Positions 28,823 to 36,931 of a stretch of DNA of 64,000 bases are shown here, in pieces. Numbering within the stretch: the stretch's first letter is position 1; each line of letters begins with the position of its first letter. Under the pieces are notes generated by a model that saw only the letters and a program-made list of their open reading frames with translations, was not told the origin of the DNA and searched no databases. Origin of the DNA: Variovorax paradoxus (GTDB lineage: Bacteria; Pseudomonadota; Gammaproteobacteria; Burkholderiales; Burkholderiaceae_C); contig NZ_JAUSXL010000002.1 in the NCBI RefSeq assembly GCF_030815975.1, positions 3,770,501 to 3,834,500 on the forward strand, written 5' to 3'. The translations under genes were made by a program, and so were the position numbers.

Positions 28823-31480
28823 CTACGCGGCGCCGCGTTCGCGTGTGTTCAGTTTTTGTAAGGCATAGAGCGCGTCGAGCGCCTCCCGTGGCGTCATCGC
28901 ATCGGGGTCGAGCGCGGCCAGGGCGGATTCTACGGCGCTGGCCATGGGCGTTTCGGCCACCGGCGGCGGGGCGAACAGGTCGACCTGCGCACGCGTCTGG
29001 GCGTGCTGCGACTCCAGCGCCTCGAGCGCCTGCCGCGCATGGTTGACCACCGCGGCCGGCATGCCGGCGAGCCGCGCCACCTGGATGCCGTAGCTCTTGC
29101 TGGCCGGGCCGGGCTGCATTTCGTGCAGGAACACGATGTCGCGGCCTGCTTCGGTGGCGCTCACGTGCATGTTCACGGCGCAGTGGTGCGTGGCCGGGAA
29201 TTCGGTCAGCTCGAAGTAGTGGGTGGCAAACAGCGTGAAGGCCTTGCTGCGGTCGTGCAGCTGGGCCGCGATGCCGGCGGCCAGCGCCAACCCGTCGAAG
29301 GTGCTGGTGCCGCGGCCGATTTCGTCCATCAGCACCAGCGACTGGGCGGTGGCGCTGTGCAAAATTTGCGCGGCCTCGGTCATCTCGAGCATGAAGGTCG
29401 ACTGCGCGTTGGCCAGGTCGTCCGCGGCGCCGATGCGGGTGTGAATCGCGTCGATCGGCCCGAGCCGGCAGGCCGCCGCCGGCACGTGCGAGCCGACGGA
29501 GGCCAGCAGCACGATGATCGCCACCTGCCGCATGTAGGTCGACTTGCCGCCCATGTTGGGGCCGGTGATCACCTGCATGCGCTGCTGCGGCCCCAGCTGC
29601 GTGTCGTTGGCGATGAAGCCGCCCGATGACTTTTCGGCCAGCCGCGCTTCCACCACCGGATGGCGGCCCTGCTGGATCTCGATGCAGGGGTGCGAGACGA
29701 AGCTCGGCGCGCGCCAGTGCAGCGTGTGCGAGCGCTCGGCCAGCGCGCACAGCGCGTCGAGCGTGGCAATGGCGCCGGCCAGCTGCGTGAGCGCGGGCAC
29801 CGAGGGCTGCAGCGCGTCGAGCAATTGCTCGTAGAGCCACTTCTCGCGTGCGAGGGCCCGGTCTTGCGCACTCAGCGCCTTGTCCTCGAAGGCTTTCAGT
29901 TCCGGCGTGATGAAGCGCTCGGCGTTCTTCAGCGTCTGGCGGCGGCGGTAGTTGTCGGGCACCTTCGAGAGCGCGCTTTGCGTCACCTCGATGTAGAAGC
30001 CGTGCACGCGATTGAACTGCACGCGCAGATTGCTGATGCCGGTGCGCTCGCGTTCGCTGACTTCGAGTTTCAGCAGGAAGTCGTCGCAGTTGTCGCTGAT
30101 GGCGCGCAGTTCGTCGAGCTCGGCGTCGTGGCCGGTGGCAATCACGCCGCCGTCGCGCACCAGCGCCGCGGGGTCGGGCTTGATCGCGCTCACCAGCAGA
30201 TCGGCGCAGCCCGGGGGCGGCGCGAGCCGTTCGATGATGCGGCCCAGCAGCTCGCCGGACGCCGGAAGCGCCGGCGCCAGCTGCTCGGCCTTTGCGAGCG
30301 CGAGGCGCAGTGCCAGCAGCTCGCGCGGGCGCACTTGCCTGAGCGCGATGCGCGCCGCGATGCGTTCCACGTCGCTGGTGTTCTTGAGCTGCTCGCGCAA
30401 GGTGCGCCAGGGCGCAGCCGTGCCGCCCAGCACCGTGGACTGGAGCCCGGCAATGGCTTCGAGCCGGGCCTGCGCCTCGCTGCGGTCGCGCCGCGGCGAC
30501 AGCAACCAGCGCTTCACGAGGCGGCTGCCCATGCCCGTCATGCAGGTGTCGAGCAGCGAGAACAGGGTGGGCGAATCTTCGCCGCGCAGCGTCTGCACCA
30601 GTTCGAGATTGCGCCGCGTGGTGGGCGGCAGCTCGATCAGGTCGCCGTCGCGCTCCACCGAAAGGCGCTGCACGTGCGAGAGCGCGCGGCCCTGCGTGTG
30701 CTCGGCGTAGCCCAGCAGCGCAGCCGCGGCGGCATGCGCGTTGGCGAGCGATTCGGCGTTCCAGGCGGCCAGGCTGTTGCTGCCCATCTGCTCGCTGAGC
30801 TTGCGCTCGCCCAGGCCGCCATCGAACTGCCACGCAGGGCGGATCGAGAGCGTGAAAGGCGTGGCCGCGCGCGCGGCCTTCAGGCGTTGCTCGAAGGCCG
30901 GCGTCACCTCGGCGCTGTAGAGCAGCTCGCTCGGCGCGATGCGCGCGATCCAGGCTTCGAGTGCGTCGGCCGGGCATTCGGCCAGCCGCAGCTCGGCGCC
31001 GGTCACGCTGAGCCAGGCCAGTCCGCAGAAGTTGCGCGTGCCCGCATGCACCGCGAGCAGCAGCGATTCGCTCTTGTCGTTGAGCAGTTCGGAGTCGGTC
31101 AGCGTGCCGGGCGTGACCACCCGCACCACCTTGCGTTCGACCGGTCCCTTGCTGGCACCGACTTCGCCCACCTGCTCGCAGATGGCCACCGATTCGCCCA
31201 GCTTGATGAGCCGCGCCAAATAGGTGTCGACCGCGTGGAAGGGCACGCCGCACATCACCACCGGCTGGCCGGCCGACTGGCCGCGCTGCGTGAGCGTGAT
31301 GTCGAGCAGGCGCGCGGCCTTTTCGGCGTCGGCCCAGAACAGCTCGTAGAAATCGCCCATCCGGTAGAACAGCAGGGTGTCCGGATGGTTCGCCTTGAGG
31401 CCCAGGTACTGCGACATCATGGGCGTGTGCCCGGAGAAGTCGCTGATCGAGGGGGAGGGTTGCGCAGTCGTCGTATTCAC
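28823..31480 (-). CDS. mutS: DNA mismatch repair protein MutS
   Basis: Mismatch-recognition ATPase, 885 aa. Seen: [17 protein letters not shown], then [10 protein letters not shown] containing the Phe-x-Glu mismatch-probing motif, lever and clamp regions, the Walker [14 protein letters not shown], Walker [16 protein letters not shown] and the composite-site [13 protein letters not shown] start (VNTTTAQPS) was chosen because it places about 17 residues ahead of the first conserved block, close to E. coli MutS; a longer in-frame start exists but adds an atypical basic leader. The gene diverges from a small putative DNA-binding protein and precedes the Anbu gene on the same strand. Confidence 0.96.
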   Translation of the reverse strand: MNTTTAQPSPSISDFSGHTPMMSQYLGLKANHPDTLLFYRMGDFYELFWADAEKAARLLDITLTQRGQSAGQPVVMCGVPFHAVDTYLARLIKLGESVAICEQVGEVGASKGPVERKVVRVVTPGTLTDSELLNDKSESLLLAVHAGTRNFCGLAWLSVTGAELRLAECPADALEAWIARIAPSELLYSAEVTPAFEQRLKAARAATPFTLSIRPAWQFDGGLGERKLSEQMGSNSLAAWNAESLANAHAAAAALLGYAEHTQGRALSHVQRLSVERDGDLIELPPTTRRNLELVQTLRGEDSPTLFSLLDTCMTGMGSRLVKRWLLSPRRDRSEAQARLEAIAGLQSTVLGGTAAPWRTLREQLKNTSDVERIAARIALRQVRPRELLALRLALAKAEQLAPALPASGELLGRIIERLAPPPGCADLLVSAIKPDPAALVRDGGVIATGHDAELDELRAISDNCDDFLLKLEVSERERTGISNLRVQFNRVHGFYIEVTQSALSKVPDNYRRRQTLKNAERFITPELKAFEDKALSAQDRALAREKWLYEQLLDALQPSVPALTQLAGAIATLDALCALAERSHTLHWRAPSFVSHPCIEIQQGRHPVVEARLAEKSSGGFIANDTQLGPQQRMQVITGPNMGGKSTYMRQVAIIVLLASVGSHVPAAACRLGPIDAIHTRIGAADDLANAQSTFMLEMTEAAQILHSATAQSLVLMDEIGRGTSTFDGLALAAGIAAQLHDRSKAFTLFATHYFELTEFPATHHCAVNMHVSATEAGRDIVFLHEMQPGPASKSYGIQVARLAGMPAAVVNHARQALEALESQHAQTRAQVDLFAPPPVAETPMASAVESALAALDPDAMTPREALDALYALQKLNTRERGAA

Positions 31481-31581
31481 TCGGACGATTATCGGGGACG
31501 GCGGACGGCTCGGCCGGCGGACAGCCCGCCGCTTTAAAATCCGCCAGCGCGAACCCAGCGTGAAGAACAAACAAGGCGCCC

Positions 31582-32205
31582 ATGGCCCATCCGGACGAAA
31601 TCAAAGGCCCTGAAGCGGACGCGCTGCCCGACACCGCCACCTTGCCCGCGGAACTCGCCGCGCTGTACCTCTGCATCTCGCCGGCCCAGCTCGCCGACCT
31701 GCGCAAGTCGAAACGGCCCGAGGGGCGCGCGGGCAACGGCCCCTCCATCATCAAACCCGTGGAAGGCGGCCCGGCGGGCCCCAAGGACCCGGTGCTCTAC
31801 AAGCTCGGCACCCTGCGCGAGTTTGCGAAGGCGCACGCCGCTCCCTCCGCCTTCGACGGCGCGCTGAACTCCGGCATGCCAGGCTGGGTGTCCGCCAAGC
31901 TGCCGTTCTTTGCCGAGCGCGAACCCCGCATCAAGCGCGGCAAGCGCGTGCTCATCGGCGGCGCCTGGGATCGGGCGGACCCCCTGCGCGAGAAACGCTT
32001 CAAGGAGTTGGCGAAGGGCCGCATCCGCTTCACGTCACTGACATGCGCCGAAGCCGCCGCAAGCCTGTGGGCCGATGTTGCAAGCCACTCTGCGTTCGCT
32101 GAAAGAGGCCTCGCCCTGCTCAGGAGCGAGACGCAGGCCATCGAGGCCGCGCTGGCCGAGACCGCCCAATTGGCCGCGGCTTCGAGTCCGGATGCGGCGG
32201 GCTGA
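31582..32205 (+). CDS. Putative helix-turn-helix protein, function unknown
   Basis: A 207-aa protein of no firm family. Seen: residues about 20-85 ([29 protein letters not shown], then [15 protein letters not shown]) have the order of an excisionase-like winged HTH, with an ALYL helix, a second recognition-like helix and a VLYxLGxL wing. The middle part (about 95-150) is basic ([13 protein letters not shown]), and the C-terminus is an Ala-rich amphipathic helix. It diverges from mutS across 101 bases and is followed by corA after 36 nt. A DNA-binding role is inferred from the N-terminal pattern only. Confidence 0.7.
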   Translation: MAHPDEIKGPEADALPDTATLPAELAALYLCISPAQLADLRKSKRPEGRAGNGPSIIKPVEGGPAGPKDPVLYKLGTLREFAKAHAAPSAFDGALNSGMPGWVSAKLPFFAEREPRIKRGKRVLIGGAWDRADPLREKRFKELAKGRIRFTSLTCAEAAASLWADVASHSAFAERGLALLRSETQAIEAALAETAQLAAASSPDAAG

Positions 32206-32241
32206 CCCGCCTCCTGCAAGTTCGAACAGGGACGAGCACCG

Positions 32242-33219
32242 ATGCTGATCAACTGCGTGGCCTACGAGAACGGCGCCAAGCTCGCCGACATTCCGGTCGA
32301 GGACATCAGCGAGTACATCTCCCGGCCCGGGTGCTTCGTCTGGGTGGCGCTGAGCGACGCCACGCCGGAAGAGCTGGCCCAGATGCAGGACGAATTCAAC
32401 CTGCACCCGCTGGCGGTGGAAGACGCCCACCACGGCCACCAGCGTCCCAAGGTCGAGGAATACGGCGATTCACTCTTTGTGGTGATGCATCTCGTCGAGC
32501 CCTCGCCCGAGGGCGAGCATTGCGTGAACGTGGGCGAGGTCGACGTGTTCGTCGGCCGCAACTACGTGCTCTCGGTGCGCAACCGCAGCCAGCAGGGCTT
32601 CCTGGGTGTGCGCGAGCGCTGCGAGCGCGAGCCCGAACTGCTGCGCAACGGCGCGGGCTTTGTGCTGTATGCGCTGATGGATGCGGTGGTCGACCGCTAT
32701 TTTCCCGTCATCGATGCGCTCGAGGTGGAGCTCGAATCCATCGAGCAGCAGATCTTCACGCAGGGCGGCGCGGCGCGCGACAAGATCAAGCAGCTCTATG
32801 ACCTGAAGCGGCGCAGCATGGTCCTCAAGCGCGCCGTGGCGCCGCTGGTCGAGGCGGCGGGCAAGCTGCACGGCGGGCGGGTGCCGCAGATCTGCGTGAC
32901 CTCGCAGGAATACTTTCGCGACGTGGCCGACCACCTGGGCCGCATCAACGGCTCCATCGACGCCATGCGCGACACCATCGGCACGGCCATTTCGGTGAAC
33001 CTCTCGATGGTCACCATCGAGGAGAGCGAAGTCACCAAGCGGCTGGCGGCCTGGGCCAGCATCTTTGCGGTGTGCACCGCGTTCGCGGGCATCTGGGGCA
33101 TGAACTTCGAGCACATGCCGGAGCTGAAATTCCGCTATGGCTATGCGGTGGCGCTGGGGCTGATTGCGGCCAGCTGCGGCTATCTCTACTACCGGTTCAG
33201 GCGCGCGGGCTGGCTCTGA
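32242..33219 (+). CDS. corA: CorA-family magnesium/cobalt transporter
   Basis: Pentameric inner-membrane divalent cation channel, 325 aa. Seen: a large cytoplasmic N-terminal domain with HPLAVEDAHHGHQRPKVEEY, a long stalk helix, and two C-terminal membrane helices with the selectivity motif GMN in GIWGMNFEHMPEL, followed by a short basic tail. Length and motif are normal for the family. Known substrates are Mg2+, Co2+ and sometimes Zn2+. No leader motif for Mg-dependent control was seen upstream. A pair of palindromic repeats follows the stop. Confidence 0.95.
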   Translation: MLINCVAYENGAKLADIPVEDISEYISRPGCFVWVALSDATPEELAQMQDEFNLHPLAVEDAHHGHQRPKVEEYGDSLFVVMHLVEPSPEGEHCVNVGEVDVFVGRNYVLSVRNRSQQGFLGVRERCEREPELLRNGAGFVLYALMDAVVDRYFPVIDALEVELESIEQQIFTQGGAARDKIKQLYDLKRRSMVLKRAVAPLVEAAGKLHGGRVPQICVTSQEYFRDVADHLGRINGSIDAMRDTIGTAISVNLSMVTIEESEVTKRLAAWASIFAVCTAFAGIWGMNFEHMPELKFRYGYAVALGLIAASCGYLYYRFRRAGWL

Positions 33220-33233
33220 GTTTTTCTTTCTCC

Positions 33234-33340
33234 CTCCCCTCCCGGGGGAGGGCAGGGGTGGGGGCTCGCGGCGCATCGAGCACCAGCGGCCTTGCAAATG
33301 CCGCGTGCCCCCATCCCAACCTTCCCCCGGAAGGGGAAGG
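33234..33340. repeat. Inverted pair of REP-like palindromic units
   Basis: Unit A (33234-33264, CTCCCCTCCCGGGGGAGGG...) and unit B (33308-33340) are similar sequences in opposite orientation. Each is itself a GC-rich palindrome with a GGGGTGGGGG-type tail. They lie between the corA and yqjH-like stop codons and may serve as a bidirectional stop or mRNA-stabilising structure, as REP/BIME elements do. Confidence 0.75.
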
Positions 33341-33352
33341 AGCAAAGCGGGG

Positions 33353-34135
33353 TCACTCGTCGTGCGTGTCGTGCGTGGCCGCGGCGCCGCGCCGCCAGTA
33401 GCCCGAGGCGCGAATCCACTTCGGGTTGGCGCCGCGCTCGCCCACGAGGTGCGCGCGCAGCGCCTTCGCAATCGCCGATTCGCAACCCACCCATGCGTGG
33501 AAGTCGCCGGCCGGCAGCTTCATCGCCTTGAGCGCATCGAGCAGCACCGGGCTCAGGCCTGGCTCCGCGCCGTTGCGGTGCACCCAGTGCAGCGTGAGCT
33601 CCGCCTGCGTCTCGAACGGAACCTGGTCGGCTTCGCTGTCGACCTCGGCCAGCACCACCACGCGCGCACCAGCCGGCAACTCGGCCAGGCGGCGCGCGAT
33701 GGCGGGCAGGGCGGTGTCGTCGCCGATCAGCAGGTGCCAGTCGAACGCCGTAGGCACGATGAACGAGCCGCGCGGGCCGCCCACGCCAAGCACGTCGCCG
33801 GGCTTGGCCTGCTCGGCCCATTGCGTGGCGGGGCCGGCGTCGTGCAGCGCGAAGTCGAGTTCCAGCGTGTTGACGCTGGCGTCATGGCGGCGCGGCGTGT
33901 AGTCGCGCATGGTCGGCCGGCCGCTCGCGGGCCACACCGGGCCGTCGGACCCCACGGTTGGTAGCGTGAGCTTGCCCGTCGTGGCATCGGGGAAAAAGAT
34001 CTTTGCGTGGTCGTCGAAGCCCGGGCTCGCGAAGCCTTCGAGGTCGTCGCCCGTGAGCGTGATGCGGATCATGTGCGGCGTCACGCGCTGCACGGTCTTG
34101 ACCGTGAGCTGGCGAAAGCGAAGCTCGTGGCGCAC
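33353..34135 (-). CDS. yqjH: Siderophore-interacting protein / ferric-chelate reductase, YqjH-like
   Basis: FAD-dependent ferric-siderophore reductase of the SIP family, about 260 aa. Seen: an N-terminal FAD-binding barrel with VTPHMIRITLTGDDL and the RxYT motif in MRDYTPRRHD, PRGSF, and an NADPH-like C-terminal domain with FHAWVGCESAIAKALR. As written the only start in frame is a GTG. An ATG at 34193, only 15 nt after the upstream regulator gene, opens MTDFTTTASSNTPDRTP in another frame; removing one base at about 34142 joins it smoothly as ...TPRRVRHELRF. A one-base slip near the 5' end is likely. Known: E. coli YqjH is repressed by YqjI, the situation here. Confidence 0.88.
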   Translation of the reverse strand: MRHELRFRQLTVKTVQRVTPHMIRITLTGDDLEGFASPGFDDHAKIFFPDATTGKLTLPTVGSDGPVWPASGRPTMRDYTPRRHDASVNTLELDFALHDAGPATQWAEQAKPGDVLGVGGPRGSFIVPTAFDWHLLIGDDTALPAIARRLAELPAGARVVVLAEVDSEADQVPFETQAELTLHWVHRNGAEPGLSPVLLDALKAMKLPAGDFHAWVGCESAIAKALRAHLVGERGANPKWIRASGYWRRGAAATHDTHDE

Positions 34136-34208
34136 GCGGCGCGGGCGTGCGGTCCGGCGTATTCGAGGAAGCAGTGGTTGTGAAGTCGGTCATTTCAAAA
34201 GAGGAAGT

Positions 34209-34805
34209 TCAGATGCGTTCCAGCTGTTGTGCGGCGCTGTCGAGCACCGCGGCGAAATCGTGGGCTTGTTGTTCGGTGAGGGGAGCGCCCGAGAGGCGCA
34301 TGCGCATCGCGAGCTTCAGGTTTTCGATGGCGCGCGTGACCTGCGGCGGGCGCCCGCCGCGCGGGCCGGCGCCGTCGACGCCGCCGTTCATGCGGGCCAT
34401 CATGGCGTCGGCCGTGTCGCGGTTGGCAGCCAGGAATTCCTGGCCGCTCGCGGTGATGCTGTAGCGCTTGCGCCCGCCGGTGTCGGCCGTTTCCACGCTC
34501 AGGTAGCCCATTTCTTCGAGCAGCGTGAGGGTGGGGTAGACCACCCCGGGGCTTGGCGCGTAGCTGCCGCCGAGGCGGTCTTCGATGGCCTTGATGAGCT
34601 CGTAGCCGTGGGCCGGCTTGTCGGCGATGAGCTGCAGCAGCACGAAGCGCAGGCCACCGTGGCCGAACACTCGCCCGCCGCCGCGTCCGCCGCGGCCTCC
34701 ATGCATGCGCTCTTCGCCGCCGTGGCCGCCCGAGAGGCCGTCTTCGTGCTCGCCACGGGGGGCGTGGCAGTGGGGATGGTGGTGGCTGAAGTGGAAATGT
34801 CGCAT
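34209..34805 (-). CDS. yqjI: PadR-family regulator with His-rich N-terminus, YqjI-like
   Basis: A 198-aa PadR repressor. Seen: a metal-binding-looking N-terminal tail with more than ten His (MRHFHFSHHHPHCHAPRGE, then GGHGGEERMHGG), a Gly/Arg hinge, a winged HTH (about residues 48-120: VLLQLIADKPAHGYELIKAI, SPGVVYPTLTLLEEMGYL) and a C-terminal dimerisation helix. This is the domain order of E. coli YqjI, a nickel-responsive repressor of the ferric reductase gene yqjH, which also lies next door here. An imperfect 30-bp palindrome directly upstream is the likely operator. Nickel as the ligand is inferred from the family. Confidence 0.88.
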   Translation of the reverse strand: MRHFHFSHHHPHCHAPRGEHEDGLSGGHGGEERMHGGRGGRGGGRVFGHGGLRFVLLQLIADKPAHGYELIKAIEDRLGGSYAPSPGVVYPTLTLLEEMGYLSVETADTGGRKRYSITASGQEFLAANRDTADAMMARMNGGVDGAGPRGGRPPQVTRAIENLKLAMRMRLSGAPLTEQQAHDFAAVLDSAAQQLERI

Positions 34806-34820
34806 ATCGGTGTCCTCTCG

Positions 34821-34850
34821 AGGTATATCGAAATTATTTTCGATATATCT
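34821..34850. promoter_or_regulatory. AT-rich palindromic operator of the YqjI-like regulator
   Basis: Arms TATATCGAAA (34824-34833) and TTTCGATATA (34838-34847) are perfect complements, with further pairing outside; the dyad starts 16 nt before the regulator ATG. PadR proteins bind AT-rich dyads in their own promoters, so autoregulation is likely. Confidence 0.75.
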
Positions 34851-34957
34851 AAAAAAGTCAAACGACTCTGCCTGCCGCATCACTGCGGCGCATCCTCTGC
34901 GGGTAAGGCGAGTTGGACGAGGCCTGGGCAAACGGGCGGCCGGCGCCCGTCCGGCGA

Positions 34958-35785
34958 TCAGGCGATCATCGATTCCAGGTCGGATGCCAGCTCGCGCGGC
35001 GTGGGCATTTCCTGCATCACATCTTCGGAAAGGCCGATCGCGTCCGCCGACTGGGCTGGCCAGACGTGCTGTGCGTTACCAATGCGCAGCCCTTCGCGCT
35101 CCAGCGCGACGCGCCAGACCGCGAGGTGCAGCACGTTGGCCAGGGGGTCGACCTGCTCGGCCTCCATCGGGTTGGCGAACGAGGAGAGGGCGCTGACGAA
35201 CTCGGGCGCGAATTCCCAGCGGGCAGCCAGCCGGGCGCCGACCTCGCCGTAGTGGAAACCGAACTTCTGCCGTTCGACCTCGAGCCGCCCCATGCGGTCG
35301 AAGGGATGCGCGGCGTTGAGCAGCGCCATTTGCGGCTTCATTGCGCCGGCCATGATCAGGTGGCCGATGGCGTGCATGCTGCCGACGGTGAATGCCAGGC
35401 TCTGGTCCACGCGGCGGGTCTTGCCTGCGAGGTAGCGGGCCACCGCGGCCACGCGCAGGCTGTGCGACCAGAAGGCCGGCAGGTGCACGCCGTCGACCTT
35501 GCGGAACGTGCCGGTCAGGCCCGAGCTCACCACCAGGGAGCGGATCGAGGAGAAACCCAGCAGCTGGATTGCGTCCTGGATCGACAGGATCTTGCGGCGC
35601 AGCCCAAAATACGGCGAATTGGCCATGCGCAGCACCCGGGCGGTCAGCACCTGGTCGAGCTCGATCTTGCGTGCCACCACGGAAATCGCGGCGTCTTCGT
35701 TGCGAAGGAGCTCGATGAGATCGAACACCACCTTGGGCACCGTGGGAAGCAAATGGCTGTCGGTAAACAGTTCGTCCAGGGTCAT
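34958..35785 (-). CDS. HDOD-domain protein
   Basis: A 275-aa cytoplasmic signalling protein consisting of one HDOD domain. Seen: LPTVPKVVFDLIELLRNED, DQVLTARVLRMANSPYF, ILSIQDAIQLLGFSSIRSL, and an HD-like site in FWSHSLRVAAVARYL and SMHAIGHLIM. The classical HD pair is altered, as in the family. HDOD proteins act in motility, cyclic-di-GMP and stress signalling, but no catalytic activity is established for most. The ATG at MTLDELF was chosen because upstream extensions have no similarity to the fold. It is a stand-alone gene. Confidence 0.88.
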   Translation of the reverse strand: MTLDELFTDSHLLPTVPKVVFDLIELLRNEDAAISVVARKIELDQVLTARVLRMANSPYFGLRRKILSIQDAIQLLGFSSIRSLVVSSGLTGTFRKVDGVHLPAFWSHSLRVAAVARYLAGKTRRVDQSLAFTVGSMHAIGHLIMAGAMKPQMALLNAAHPFDRMGRLEVERQKFGFHYGEVGARLAARWEFAPEFVSALSSFANPMEAEQVDPLANVLHLAVWRVALEREGLRIGNAQHVWPAQSADAIGLSEDVMQEMPTPRELASDLESMIA

Positions 35786-35949
35786 GGTGATCTCGGGCTG
35801 TAGTTTTTCGCTGCCGGGATTGTCCTGCAACCTTAGTGTTACATGTTGATGTCTTCGGGGATCGAGCCCGTTGCTATGTTCCGATTGCAGACTTTCAGCA
35901 ACAGCCAAGCAGGAACTGGGCTATGTCTATGCCCGATGGACTGGTGGGC

Positions 35950-36804
35950 CTACCGGCGAGCGTCAACTTCGTAGAGTGACAACAATTTGCTGGGAGGCAT
36001 TCCCACCAAGCGTGTGACCATCCCGGAGAACGCACTCGCGCTTGAGTAGCCAAGTTCAGTTGCGATGCGCGACATGGGCATGCGTTGGGCGGACAGCGTC
36101 AAAGCCCGAGCCAGCATGACTTGCTGGCGCCAGCTGGCGAAGCTCGTACCGATTTCCCTGCGAAACAGTCGCGCGATCGTGCTGGCGCTGGCGCCGGCTT
36201 CGCGCGCCAACAGATCAAGCGATTGATCACGAGTTGGATCGGCCAAGAACGATTCGCAAAATGCTCGCAAGCGCCTGTCCAGGGGCAGGACGATGCCCAA
36301 GGGCAAGGTTTGCGCAGCGCGCATCTCGCTCAGCACCAACGCGCACATGCTTCGATAGCGCTCGAGGTCGGTCGATTGGGAATCCTCGGTCGCCAACTGA
36401 CGTACGAGTTCCAAGAGCAGCGGACGCACCTCGATCACGCGGCAGCTACTCCATATGGGATGCACAGTGGATCGCGACGTCGTGGGGCCAGAGATTCCCC
36501 GCGGTTGGTGAACATACACCGAGTGCAAATCGGCATCCTCAAGAACCGTGGCAGCGTGCTCCACATTGCTGGGGATCCAGACGGCTCGCTTCGGTGGGAG
36601 CACAAAAGCCGCACCCGAAGTCATGACCCGTGCAACGCCCGCGCTCGAAAAGACCATCTGCGCCCAGTGATGCTGGTGGGGAAGCACGTGGGTGTTGGCG
36701 CGCAAAAGCCTTGACTTCACCCGCACAGGCTGCCGGGCGGTGGGCGTGAACGGCTGCGAGTCCAGCGGCTGAATGACTTGAAGGTGCGTCCGAGGGCGTG
36801 CCAT
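35950..36804 (-). CDS. AraC-family regulator, NimR-like
   Basis: A 284-aa regulator. Seen: an N-terminal cupin half with the HQHHWAQMVFSS block and WIPSNVEHAATV, and a C-terminal double HTH (about residues 190-275: DLLAREAGASASTIARLFRREIGTSF; RIATELGYSSASAFSGMVTRLVGMPP). The combination matches NimR (YeaM) of E. coli, which controls a divergent MFS exporter, the same arrangement as here. Its base composition is lower in GC than the flanking genes. A perfect 11-bp inverted repeat sits 6 nt before its start, so it is probably autoregulated. Confidence 0.9.
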   Translation of the reverse strand: MARPRTHLQVIQPLDSQPFTPTARQPVRVKSRLLRANTHVLPHQHHWAQMVFSSAGVARVMTSGAAFVLPPKRAVWIPSNVEHAATVLEDADLHSVYVHQPRGISGPTTSRSTVHPIWSSCRVIEVRPLLLELVRQLATEDSQSTDLERYRSMCALVLSEMRAAQTLPLGIVLPLDRRLRAFCESFLADPTRDQSLDLLAREAGASASTIARLFRREIGTSFASWRQQVMLARALTLSAQRMPMSRIATELGYSSASAFSGMVTRLVGMPPSKLLSLYEVDARR

Positions 36805-36809
36805 AAATT

Positions 36810-36832
36810 CGATAGAAATTGAATTTCTATCG
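36810..36832. promoter_or_regulatory. Perfect inverted repeat, likely operator between AraC regulator and MFS exporter
   Basis: CGATAGAAATT, one central G, AATTTCTATCG: 11-bp arms with no mismatch, 6 nt upstream of the regulator start and 100 bases before the exporter GTG. Its position suggests binding by the divergent AraC protein. Confidence 0.75.
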
Positions 36833-36931
36833 CAATTACATCACGGGACTTGTCAATAAAGTCTCCCTGCGCCTCAACAAATCCTTTGCGGTCCTGCGGG
36901 ACTGCAGGACACACAAAGAAGGAGTCAGGGA

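Noticed and set aside
29660..31537. Open frame of about 625 codons antisense to mutS
   Set aside because: Composition is typical of a GC-driven shadow and MutS motifs are intact on the opposite strand.
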